Source: Chloroflexota bacterium
GTDB taxonomy: Bacteria; Chloroflexota; Dehalococcoidia; SAR202; UBA11138
NCBI GenBank assembly: GCA_022566975.1
Contig: JADFHV010000095.1
Location: 1 to 7,759, forward strand
DNA length: 7,759 nt
Direction of reading: 5' to 3'
Position 1 is the first letter of the stretch, and each line of letters opens with the position of its first letter. Shown piece after piece: positions 1-6,110 of the stretch. The notes below the pieces were generated by a model. It was not told the origin of the DNA, did not search any database, and saw only the letters and a list, made by a program, of their open reading frames with translations. A program made the translations under genes and the position numbers.

Positions 1-1
1 G

Positions 2-1294
2 GAGGCCCTCGGCAACATGGGCCGCGCCATGGACTACTATGTCGAAGCGGATGACGTGGCCCGCGCCGTGGCCATCGCAGAGCTTCCGCTGCCGCCGGAC
101 ACCGGGCTGACGGGGGCCACCGACCTGATAGCCCGGGCGCTGGAGCTCCTGCCCGCCGATTCCCATGAGGCCGCACGCCTGCTGGTCCGTTACGGGCTCG
201 AGCTGCAGCACGAGAGGGGAGATTACGAGGGAGCCAGGGAGGCGCTCGGACGCTCCCTCGACATAGCTCGACGCGAGGGCGACACTTCGCTGGAGGTCCG
301 CGCGCTGGCCAATGCCGCGGACGTGGAGGCGTTCCAGCTTCAATGGCCCGAGAGCATGGAGAACTGCCTGGCGGCCATCGAGCTGGGCGGCCGTGCGGAC
401 GAGCCCCACGCCGAGGTGCGCGCGCAGTTCTGGGCCTCGATGATCGCCATGTGCCTGGTAGGCGACCTGGAGATGGCGCGGTCCCACGCCGAGGCCAGCC
501 TCCCGCCGGCCGAGAGGCTGCGCAACGGGTACAGCCTGCCCAGGGCCCTGTGGGGCAACGAGACCGCGCTGCGGCTCGAGGGCAGGTGGGAAGAGGCGCT
601 GGAAATCAGCGACCGCGCCCTTGCTCTGACCCCCAGGGGCCCCCTGCTGCTAGCCAGTCGATCGATCATGGAGTGTGAGCTTGGTAACCTCGACAAAGGC
701 CAGCATTTCCTGCAACGGCTGGTCGAGGCGGTGGGCGATACCTCCCCGGGGCCGACCTTCGAGTACGGCGCCACTGCCGTGGCCATTCCCGCCACCGGCC
801 GTATCCTGGGCTCCACCGAGCGATTTGACATGGTCGAGTCGATCGCCGACACAATACTCTCCTCACCGTCGGTAACGCCGATCTTCTCGATGCTGGCCAC
901 CATAGGCCAGGCGATCATGGCGGTGGAGCGAGGCGATGAGGAGCAGGCCGCCGGCCACTACGCTACGTTGAAAGCCGCGCAGGGTACCATGCTCCTCGGC
1001 GGCATCGCCGGTGACCGCCTGCTTGGCCTGCTGGCCATGACAGACGGACGGCTGGACGAGGCCGCAGCCCACTTCGAGGGCGCGCTCGAACTCTGCACGC
1101 GAGCCGGGTTCCACCCCGAGCACGCCTGGACCGCCTGCGACTATGCGGAGACACTCCTCAGGCGCAAAGGACCCGGCGACGACGAGAGGGCGGCGGCGCT
1201 CCTGGACGAATCGCTTAAGATCGCCGAAGAGCTGGGCATGCGCCCGCTGATGGAGCGCGCCTCCCGACAACGAGAGGCGGCCGGCATTGGGTGA
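2..1294 (+). CDS. C-terminal part of a large helical-repeat (TPR-like) protein, 5' end outside the window
   Basis: The reading frame is already open at base 2 (codons for E-A-L-G-N precede the first ATG at 17), so this is most likely the C-terminal 430 residues of a longer protein that starts before the window. The visible part is almost entirely amphipathic helix pairs rich in Ala, Leu, Glu and Arg, such as EAARLLVRYGLEL, GDYEGAREALGRSL and RLDEAAAHFEGALEL, which is TPR-like. There is no signal peptide, membrane segment or catalytic motif. Similar helical tails follow ATPase, LuxR-type or cyclase domains in large Chloroflexota regulators, so a sensor or scaffold role is plausible but inferred. 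An alternative start at ATG 17 has a GGAGG 11 bases upstream, at the very window edge. That spacing is long, and the upstream codons fit the same helical pattern, so I prefer the open 5' end. The patatin gene follows on the same strand after about 112 bases. Confidence 0.8.
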   Translation, partial: EALGNMGRAMDYYVEADDVARAVAIAELPLPPDTGLTGATDLIARALELLPADSHEAARLLVRYGLELQHERGDYEGAREALGRSLDIARREGDTSLEVRALANAADVEAFQLQWPESMENCLAAIELGGRADEPHAEVRAQFWASMIAMCLVGDLEMARSHAEASLPPAERLRNGYSLPRALWGNETALRLEGRWEEALEISDRALALTPRGPLLLASRSIMECELGNLDKGQHFLQRLVEAVGDTSPGPTFEYGATAVAIPATGRILGSTERFDMVESIADTILSSPSVTPIFSMLATIGQAIMAVERGDEEQAAGHYATLKAAQGTMLLGGIAGDRLLGLLAMTDGRLDEAAAHFEGALELCTRAGFHPEHAWTACDYAETLLRRKGPGDDERAAALLDESLKIAEELGMRPLMERASRQREAAGIG

Positions 1295-1320
1295 CGATGC
1301 CCCCCAATCACTGTCTTCGC

Positions 1321-1376
1321 AGGGGCGGACCTATATGTCCGCCCTGGGGGAGAGCCGAACACGCAGGTTCGCCCCT
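1321..1376. repeat. Imperfect palindromic intergenic element between the TPR-like gene and the patatin gene
   Basis: The gap between the two + strand genes is dominated by inverted repeats. An 8-bp arm GGGCGGAC (1323-1330) pairs with GTCCGCCC (1337-1344) around a CTATAT loop. A second small hairpin has arms CGAAC (1356-1360) and GTTCG (1367-1371). The outer ends also match each other inverted: AGGGGCG at the left and CGCCCCT at the right. The element resembles the 'AGGGGCGACC...GGTCGCCCT' half of the repeats beyond the patatin gene. There is no T-run after either hairpin, so a rho-independent terminator is unlikely. It is probably a member of a small dispersed repeat family lying in the leader of the patatin gene. 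Confidence 0.6.
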
Positions 1377-1395
1377 ACCAAACCGGGTTATCGAA

Positions 1396-1400
1396 AGGAG
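1396..1400 (+). promoter_or_regulatory. Shine-Dalgarno AGGAG that fixes the patatin start at 1407
   Basis: AGGAG lies 6 bases before ATG 1407. The reading frame is open back to a TTG at 1287, but those 40 extra codons overlap the upstream gene, run through the palindromic repeat and have no comparable ribosome-binding site. This site therefore supports the shorter start. Confidence 0.8.
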
Positions 1401-1406
1401 AGGGGT

Positions 1407-2507
1407 ATGACCAGCGCATCCGTAGGGCCCCAGGTTCAGGACCCCAACATCGGCCTCGCTCTCTCAGGCGGCGGATACCGCGCCGCCGCATTCCACCTGG
1501 GCACCTTCCGCAAGCTAGACCAGCTTGGGCTCCTGCCGCACGTGAAGACGGTCTCCACCGTGTCGGGAGGCTCCATCATCGGCGCCTGCTACGTGCTCTA
1601 CCAGGGCGACCTGCAGCGCCTCGAGGCCTCGATGACGCGGCTCCTGACTGAGGTGACCATCGACAGGGGCGCGATCCTCAAAGGCCGCCTCAATCCCTTC
1701 AAGTCCAGCTTCGACCAGCTTGTCAAAGCCTACGACGAGCACCTGTACCACGGCAGGCTCCTGAACCAGATCCCGGACCAACCCCGGCTGGTGATCAACG
1801 CCACGGACCTGGCTACCGGCCACCTGTGGAAGTTCTACAGGGACCGCATGGGGCTCTACGATTTCAGCAAGGGCATCGACGACGAGCAGTGGAAGGAGAG
1901 GCTGCATCCCACCGGCGACCTGACGCTCTCCCAGGCCGTGGCGGCCTCCAGTGCCTTCCCCGGCGCCTTCGGTACGCTGTCGCTGTCCCCCAAGAAGTAC
2001 TACCCATCGATGCAGGGGCACGTCAAGCGCATCTCTCTGGTGGACGGCGGTGTATACGACAACACCGGGCTGCTATCGCTGTATGCCGAGAGGCCCAACT
2101 ACATCATCGGCAGCGACGCGGGCAAGCCCTTCCCTGTCGAGAGGGACGCCTCGACAGGCGCGCTCGGGTTCCTCGACATCAAGATGTACCAGCGGGTTGT
2201 AGCATCCTCCATGGAGCTGCAGACGGAGCTGGGCAAGCAGCGGATACAGCGGCTGCACAAGGATACCCAGGGCAACAACGCGGTCGTGTTTTCTATAGAG
2301 CGGCTGACCCCCGACGAGGAGGCAGACACGCAGCTGCGAACGCGGGTCCTGGAGCTTATGAAGACCGAGACCCGGTTGGCGCCCATCGCCGCCGGGGACG
2401 TCTTCGGCCTGGGCGAGCACGCCGGCAACCTGCTGCACTACCGTCTGAGCCAGTGGGCGCCTGAGCTGCTCCGCCCCGAGGACCGCCTCCAGGTGTCTCG
2501 GACGTAG
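1407..2507 (+). CDS. Patatin-like phospholipase family protein
   Basis: A complete protein of 366 residues from the ATG with a good AGGAG site. It is a predicted serine acyl hydrolase using the patatin Ser-Asp dyad on lipid ester bonds; the natural substrate cannot be read from the sequence. Visible motifs in order: the oxyanion-hole loop SGGGYRAAAFHLG (residues 20-32); the nucleophile elbow STVSGGS with Ser53 as probable nucleophile; INATDLATG in the middle; AVAASSAFPGAF (177-188); and the VDGGVYDNTG block with Asp213 as probable catalytic Asp. All the core family blocks are present, so the enzyme should be active. There is no signal peptide or membrane segment, so it is probably cytosolic or peripherally membrane-bound. 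It follows the TPR-like gene on the same strand but is separated from it by a palindromic repeat, and is followed by a repeat-filled gap. No signalling synthase that would mark it as a defence effector lies beside it on this strand. Confidence 0.92.
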   Translation: MTSASVGPQVQDPNIGLALSGGGYRAAAFHLGTFRKLDQLGLLPHVKTVSTVSGGSIIGACYVLYQGDLQRLEASMTRLLTEVTIDRGAILKGRLNPFKSSFDQLVKAYDEHLYHGRLLNQIPDQPRLVINATDLATGHLWKFYRDRMGLYDFSKGIDDEQWKERLHPTGDLTLSQAVAASSAFPGAFGTLSLSPKKYYPSMQGHVKRISLVDGGVYDNTGLLSLYAERPNYIIGSDAGKPFPVERDASTGALGFLDIKMYQRVVASSMELQTELGKQRIQRLHKDTQGNNAVVFSIERLTPDEEADTQLRTRVLELMKTETRLAPIAAGDVFGLGEHAGNLLHYRLSQWAPELLRPEDRLQVSRT

Positions 2508-2514
2508 CCTATTC

Positions 2515-2623
2515 GCTACGTTGTCACCTTCCACGTAGGGGCGACCTGGCGGGTCGCCCTGCCCCCTCTGTCATTCCGAGCCCCTCGGCTGTGCTCAGGA
2601 TAAACTCCGCGAGGAGTCTGGGG
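2515..2623 (+). repeat. Composite intergenic repeat, copy A
   Basis: About 109 bp in two halves. The left half starts GCTACGTTGTCACC and contains the hairpin GGGCGACC (2539-2546) / GGTCGCCC (2552-2559) with a TGGCG loop. The right half (2569-2623) runs from TGTCATTCCGAG through CTCAGGATAAACTCCGCGAG to GTCTGGGG. By eye the right half matches copy B at 51 of 55 positions with no gap. Confidence 0.85.
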
Positions 2624-2663
2624 CAGCGGGAGGGCAGACCTGGCGCTAGAGTCGCCCCCCGCT

Positions 2664-2750
2664 CCAGATTCCTCGTCGCCCCGGACGTGTTCCCCACTCG
2701 TCAATCCAGCTGGGCTCCTCGGAATGACAACGGGTCTACCCGCCCCTACG
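2664..2750 (-). repeat. Composite intergenic repeat, inverted diverged copy
   Basis: Read on the - strand, this begins CCGTAGGGGCGGGT, continues to TGTCATTCCGAGG (around 2729-2717) and ends CGAGGAATCTGG at 2664. Both halves of the composite repeat are thus present in the opposite orientation, but the middle between TGTCATTCCGAG and GAGGAATCTGG differs from copies A and B. It lies between those two copies. Confidence 0.7.
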
Positions 2751-2757
2751 GAAGCTG

Positions 2758-2859
2758 GCTACGTCGTCACCTTCCCCGTAGGGGAGACCCGGCGGGTCGC
2801 CACATGTCATTCCGAGCCCGTCGGCTCCGCTCAGGATAAACTCCGCGAGGAATCTGGGG
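2758..2859 (+). repeat. Composite intergenic repeat, copy B
   Basis: About 102 bp, in the same orientation and order as copy A. It starts GCTACGTCGTCACC, then CGTAGGGGAGACC and GGGTCGCC, then the 55-bp half from TGTCATTCCGAG (2805) to AATCTGGGG (2859). It is a few bases shorter than copy A, the difference falling between the two halves. Confidence 0.85.
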
Positions 2860-2886
2860 AGGTGGGAGTCCCTCTTAGGCGTCACC

Positions 2887-3669
2887 TTACGGGATAACCG
2901 GCAACAGGATGTGCGACGGGTGCGTATCGTCGTGGTACACCGTCTGCTCGGCCTTCCGTAGCTCCGCGTCCTGACCGAAGGGGTTGCCGGTGTTGGGGTT
3001 GCGGTCGAACTGGGGGAAGTTGCTGCTGGTGACCTCCACCCTGATCCGGTGGCCCTTCTGGAAGAGGTTGCCGGTCGACCAGAGGTCTACCTCGAACCTG
3101 TAGACCTCGCCGGGGTTCAGGAGCGTCGGGCGCTCCCAGGAGTCCCGGTATCTCGCCCTGAGGATGCCCTCGGCGGCGTTCATGGCGTAGCCGTCGGGAA
3201 AGACGTCCACGAGCTTGGCCACCCAGTCGGTGTCGCGCGCGCTGGACGAGGCATAGAGGACCAGCTTGACCGGTCCCGTCACCTCGACGTCCTCTTCGAG
3301 CGCCGGAGTGGAGTATACGAGCACGTCCGGTCTCGCCTCGTTGGGCCTCTGGTCGCGGGGACCTATCGTGATCATGGGCAGGTTTTCTTCGGCGCAGCAG
3401 GTGCTGCCGCCGATGGTCATGACCGGGTGCTCGGGGTCGTAGACGTAGGTGTCGACGGGCTCTGACCCCGGAGCCGCGGTATCAAGCGACCCGTCGCCAA
3501 ACTCGGAGTTGGCGCTGCCGCCGCTGTGCAGGTAGTAGGGAGTGTACGCGGTCTCCGGAAGCGGCCACTCGTCGGCCTCGCGCCAGCGGTTGGCGCCCAT
3601 CACGAAAATCTTGACCCTGGGCTCGTCCATGATGCCGTTGTCGATGCCCTTGAGCCAGTAGCGCAACAT
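2887..3669 (-). pseudogene. C-terminal remnant of a CocE/NonD family hydrolase (X-Pro dipeptidyl-peptidase-like)
   Basis: The 260 codons from ATG 3669 match the C-terminal half of CocE/NonD-type alpha/beta hydrolases. Visible blocks are YWLKGIDNGIMDEPRVKIFVMG near the start, NRWREADEWPLP, and the jelly-roll domain (VTGPVKLVLYASSSARDTDW, LLNPGEVYRFEVDL, FQKGHRIRVEVTSSNFPQFDRN). The family is usually about 550-600 residues and carries its Ser-Asp-His triad before the WLKG block. Here an in-frame TGA (3693-3691) lies only a few codons upstream of ATG 3669. The other two frames in that stretch show no hydrolase sequence, so the whole catalytic domain is missing rather than frameshifted. I expect no hydrolase activity. 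The frame stays clean over 260 codons, so the loss may be recent, or a jelly-roll-only protein may still be made. No convincing ribosome-binding site precedes ATG 3669. Confidence 0.8.
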
Positions 3670-3734
3670 ACGGCTCCAAGTCCATGTTAGTCAGGTTGGT
3701 GATCCGCTTTGGGAATGCCAGCTATGACAGACTC

Positions 3735-3786
3735 CTCCAACGCAGAGAGCAGGCTGCAGGCGGTCGCCTGCAAGCGCTTGTTAGGC
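3735..3786 (-). other. attC-like recombination site (possible integron cassette end)
   Basis: On the - strand the site starts GCCTAAC (3786-3780), a perfect match to the attC R'' consensus RYYYAAC. It ends GTTGGAG (3741-3735), six of seven to the R' consensus GTTRRRY. Between them lies a hairpin with arms TGCAGGC and GCCTGCA around a four-base loop (3755-3772), in the place of the central attC stem. The TAA inside GCCTAAC is the stop codon of the neighbouring 120-codon ORF, as often seen in integron cassettes. Against it: the site is about 52 bp, short for attC; the spacers on the two sides of the stem are unequal; there is no integrase in the window; and I see no second attC at the other end of the ORF. 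It could be degenerate or coincidental. Confidence 0.35.
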
Positions 3787-4143
3787 CTTCGCTCCACGGA
3801 TGGCCTCTTGGAAGACCAGAAGGCCGCGCATCTTCAGGTCTTCCATCCTGTCAACGAGGCCCTTGTGGTCTTCGTTCCTGGCTACGGTGACGCAGTTTAC
3901 AGCTTCGATTCCGACGAGGCAGAACACCGAAAACAGCGTTTGAAGGTTTGTCAAGACCACAGGCAGCGCGAACGTCTGCTGCATTTGCAGATCCTGCGTC
4001 TGGAGATTAAGGAGATGACGCAACGACTCTGGAGCAAGAGATAAATGGGACGCGTGGGCGTTGAGGTAGTTGCGCAGCTCCTTGAATCTACCGCTGATGG
4101 ACTTCGCGACTTCACCAGCCTTCGGCAGACCTGCGTCTAGCAC
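3781..4143 (-). CDS. Small protein of unknown function overlapping the cyclase stop
   Basis: An open frame of 120 codons from GTG 4143 to TAA at 3781. I do not recognise the protein. It has a charged helical N-terminal part (around AKSISGRFKELRNYLNAH), a hydrophobic stretch at about residues 59-85 (ALPVVLTNLQTLFSVFCLVG and onward) that could be a membrane or buried helix, and a charged helical tail (DRMEDLKMRGLLVFQEA). The frame overlaps the end of the cyclase gene by 7 bases, suggesting cotranscription and coupled translation. The start is poor: GGAGG runs directly into the GTG with no spacing, and no better start follows until a TTG near codon 41. The ORF may therefore be the tail of a gene whose front was deleted. 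By hand count about 69% of third positions are G or C, which appears lower than in the neighbours. A + strand frame over the same bases looks like a shadow. Confidence 0.5.
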   Translation of the reverse strand: MLDAGLPKAGEVAKSISGRFKELRNYLNAHASHLSLAPESLRHLLNLQTQDLQMQQTFALPVVLTNLQTLFSVFCLVGIEAVNCVTVARNEDHKGLVDRMEDLKMRGLLVFQEAIRGAKA

Positions 4144-5756
4144 CTCCTCGACTCGACTGGGGTCGCCTCGCCATCGATTCTAGTCCCCTTCGCCATGATC
4201 TCGAATATCTTTGTCGGCCGGGAGACTCCCTTTAACTCAACCTGATCCATCTCCTTGGAGTCGACCAGCTCGCGGACTGCTGTAAGAGTCCTCTCGCTGA
4301 CGAGAATCTGCCCTGCTCCGGCCCGGCCTGCTAGCCGTGACGCCAGGTTGACGTTGTTACCCATCACCGTATAGTCGAGCCTGGCGGTTGAGCCGATGTT
4401 TCCCACCGTCACATACCCGGTGGCAATCCCGACGCCGATTCCGAGCGTCTCTTCGGTACGTGCGAACCAACGCTGCTGCAGCTCGGGAAGCCGTTCGAGC
4501 ATCTCCAGCCCACACCTAACGGCCCGCTCAGCATGGTCCTCGTACGGGACCGGGTCTCCAAAGAAGACCATGAGGGCGTCACCAACGTACTTGTCCAGCG
4601 TTCCTCCGTGTTTGAATACGATCTGTGTCATCTCGTCCAAATACTGGTTGAGCACGTCCACCAACTCTTCGGGCTCCACCCTTTCAGACATGGCGGTGAA
4701 CCCGCGGATGTCCGAGAAGAAGACCGTTAGCTGCTGTCTCCTCGAAGCCGCATCGACCTCGGTCTCGCCGCCCACTATGGCCTTGGCGACCTGGGGAGAC
4801 AGGTACCGTTTGAGCCTCGTGACACGCTCAAGCTCCTCGACCTGGTCGTCGACCCTCTGCTGAAGGTCCTCGTTAAGTGAGCGAAGCTCCACGTACTGGC
4901 CTTCGAGCTGCCCGGCGGTCTCATTAAGGTCGCGGCAGAGGGCGCCGAACTCGTCTCGATTGTGCACCACTAAACGCCGTTTGAAGTCCCCAGCAGCGAC
5001 CAGGGCCAGGGCGCGGCCGATTCTGTGCAGGGGCCGCGTAAAGGCCAGAGACAGAACGGAGCCAATCAGCAAGGCCAAGACCACGCTGACCCCCGACAAG
5101 GCCCAAGTCTCCACGCTGCGCTGCCGCCTCTCTGACCGGAAGGCCGCCGTGGCGACCGCCGCCTTGTCCATTTTAACCGCTATCAGCTCCCCCATCGCGT
5201 CCTCAAGCTCATGGGAGATCTCGTGCTCCTCATCGATGTGGAGGGACAGAGCCTGTTCGAATTCACCTGACAGATACAGGGCTGTGACTCTGTCGCTCGA
5301 GCCGGTGAACTGGTCATTTGTCTCGGCCACGGATGCGAAAAAGGCTTCCTCCTCGGGCTCCGCGTCCCGTTCGATGGCGGTCAGGTGTCGGGAGAACTCG
5401 GCTTTTGCACGGGTGGCCCTGGCGTTCCAGGTGTCGTCATCGGTGAGCAGCGCCATCGCGGTATAGTGCGCCTTGGCGGTCACGGAGTAGACCATCTGTC
5501 GTGCCAGGTCGATGTCCTGTTGCGACCTGCTCAGATCGTCCATCCGCCGGCTCATGCGGTTAAGATCGAACTGGCCGTGGATACCCCCCACGAGCAGCAG
5601 CAGCGCACCGATGAGAAAACCGGTCAGCAGCTTGACCCGGACACTAGCATTGATTCGACCAACGGCGTCGGCCAGCCGGGCGAGAGGCCCGGTCGACTCG
5701 TCATCCAGGAGGCCGGTGCTCTGCTGGTGCTCCCGATCGCGGTCGTTTCTGGTCAT
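4137..5756 (-). CDS. Membrane-bound class III adenylate cyclase with HAMP domain
   Basis: Predicted to make cAMP from ATP under control of an extracytoplasmic sensor. Residues are numbered from the GTG at 5765; the chosen ATG 5756 is residue 4. In order: a cytoplasmic tail; TM1 about 45-63; an acidic helical extracellular domain about 64-220 resembling four-helix-bundle sensors; TM2 about 222-242; a HAMP domain about 243-295 (FTRPLHRIGRAL, ending DEFGALCRDLNE); a coiled-coil linker with LKRYLSPQVAKAIV; and the cyclase domain about 344-524. Catalytic residues are intact: metal Asp352 (FFSDIRGFT) and Asp396 (DKYVGDAL); Lys392 and Thr466 (DYTVMG) as adenine-selecting pair; Asn473 and Arg477 (NNVNLASRL). 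The start is ambiguous among GTG 5765, ATG 5762 (sharing the A of the upstream TGA) and ATG 5756. GAGG at 5768-5765 is 8 bases before ATG 5756, which I chose. It is coupled to the upstream receiver fragment. Confidence 0.93.
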   Translation of the reverse strand: MTRNDRDREHQQSTGLLDDESTGPLARLADAVGRINASVRVKLLTGFLIGALLLLVGGIHGQFDLNRMSRRMDDLSRSQQDIDLARQMVYSVTAKAHYTAMALLTDDDTWNARATRAKAEFSRHLTAIERDAEPEEEAFFASVAETNDQFTGSSDRVTALYLSGEFEQALSLHIDEEHEISHELEDAMGELIAVKMDKAAVATAAFRSERRQRSVETWALSGVSVVLALLIGSVLSLAFTRPLHRIGRALALVAAGDFKRRLVVHNRDEFGALCRDLNETAGQLEGQYVELRSLNEDLQQRVDDQVEELERVTRLKRYLSPQVAKAIVGGETEVDAASRRQQLTVFFSDIRGFTAMSERVEPEELVDVLNQYLDEMTQIVFKHGGTLDKYVGDALMVFFGDPVPYEDHAERAVRCGLEMLERLPELQQRWFARTEETLGIGVGIATGYVTVGNIGSTARLDYTVMGNNVNLASRLAGRAGAGQILVSERTLTAVRELVDSKEMDQVELKGVSRPTKIFEIMAKGTRIDGEATPVESRRC

Positions 5757-5761
5757 GGGCA

Positions 5762-5962
5762 TCACCTCGGCAAGCGAATTACGTCATCACGGTGGCAGTT
5801 CGGACCCGACATGAGGCGAACGCAGTCAACGATCCAATGTGCCGGCAGGTCCACAGCCTCCCGACGACCAGGCCCGGTCACCACCTCGCAGCCCGCCCCT
5901 GTCAGAATCTGCGCTAGAAACGCTCGTATGACCTCTTCATCGTCGACGACCAGGACCCTCAT
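5762..5962 (-). CDS. Truncated response-regulator receiver lacking the phospho-acceptor Asp
   Basis: A 66-codon frame from ATG 5962, with GGAG 6 bases upstream. It begins like a typical receiver: MRVLVVDDEEVIRAFL gives strand 1 with the acidic pair Asp7-Asp8, followed by helix 1, AGCEVVT as strand 2, and helix 2 (REAVDL). Resemblance ends at about Val48 (VDCV, expected strand 3). The phospho-acceptor Asp due within the next few residues is absent, as are the Thr/Ser and Lys of strands 4 and 5. The last 18 codons show no receiver motif in any of the three frames, so this looks like a deletion rather than a one-base frameshift. Its TGA overlaps a possible ATG of the cyclase (TGATG), indicating coupled translation. 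It may be a decayed partner of the cyclase, or now mainly a translated leader that feeds ribosomes onto it. An open frame continues upstream to 6040, but the start at 5962 fits both the family and the ribosome-binding site. Confidence 0.7.
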   Translation of the reverse strand: MRVLVVDDEEVIRAFLAQILTGAGCEVVTGPGRREAVDLPAHWIVDCVRLMSGPNCHRDDVIRLPR

Positions 5963-6110
5963 GGGGGTCTCCGATGTGCGCGCTCTTGGGGTGAGTCGTC
6001 CGACGTGGCCATAAGCGGCGTCCCGGGATCTGGGCGGCAAGATGGGTCAATTGTCCGGCGGCGCGTCGGGCGTGTGGACGGTACGCAGGCCTACCTATTT
6101 CCGTCTGAGC

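Larger units (their letters stand above)
2508..2886. other. Gene-free stretch filled by three copies of a composite repeat
   Basis: This 379-base gap separates the convergent patatin gene (+) and hydrolase remnant (-). Small open frames here have no credible start signal or protein character. Nearly all of it is made of two direct copies and one inverted copy of a composite repeat, listed separately. No T-tract terminator is visible, although the hairpins between the convergent genes could still slow or end transcription. Confidence 0.7.

Noticed and set aside
1287..1406. 40-codon N-terminal extension of the patatin protein from TTG 1287
   Set aside because: It overlaps the upstream gene, is encoded by the palindromic repeat, shows no family similarity and lacks a ribosome-binding site, whereas ATG 1407 has AGGAG at good spacing.
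2539..2559. Rho-independent terminator at the GGGCGACC/GGTCGCCC hairpin after the patatin gene
   Set aside because: The stem is good, but the bases that follow (TGCCCCCTCTG) contain no T-run. The hairpin recurs as part of a repeat.
2515..2859. CRISPR array
   Set aside because: The repeats are about 100 bp, few, partly inverted and have no regular spacers; there are no cas genes.
3709..4044. + strand open frame of 111 codons
   Set aside because: It runs antisense to the small ORF and across the attC-like hairpin, with no protein character I recognise and no clear ribosome-binding site. The - strand frame is better supported by its overlap with the cyclase.
1407..5756. A CBASS- or Pycsar-like defence system formed by the patatin and the cyclase
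   Set aside because: The patatin and the cyclase are on opposite strands, more than 1.6 kb apart, with repeats and a hydrolase remnant between. There is no CD-NTase, and the cyclase has a HAMP/two-TM sensor layout with ordinary adenylate-selecting Lys392 and Thr466 rather than a soluble pyrimidine cyclase layout.
5385..6014. + strand open frame of 209 codons opposite the cyclase and receiver fragment
   Set aside because: The cyclase and receiver motifs on the - strand are unambiguous, and this frame gives low-complexity sequence typical of a shadow in GC-rich DNA.
6045..6050. TTGACC on the - strand as a -35 box for the receiver fragment/cyclase operon
   Set aside because: No acceptable -10 hexamer lies 16-19 bases downstream; that region is CCCGGG-rich.
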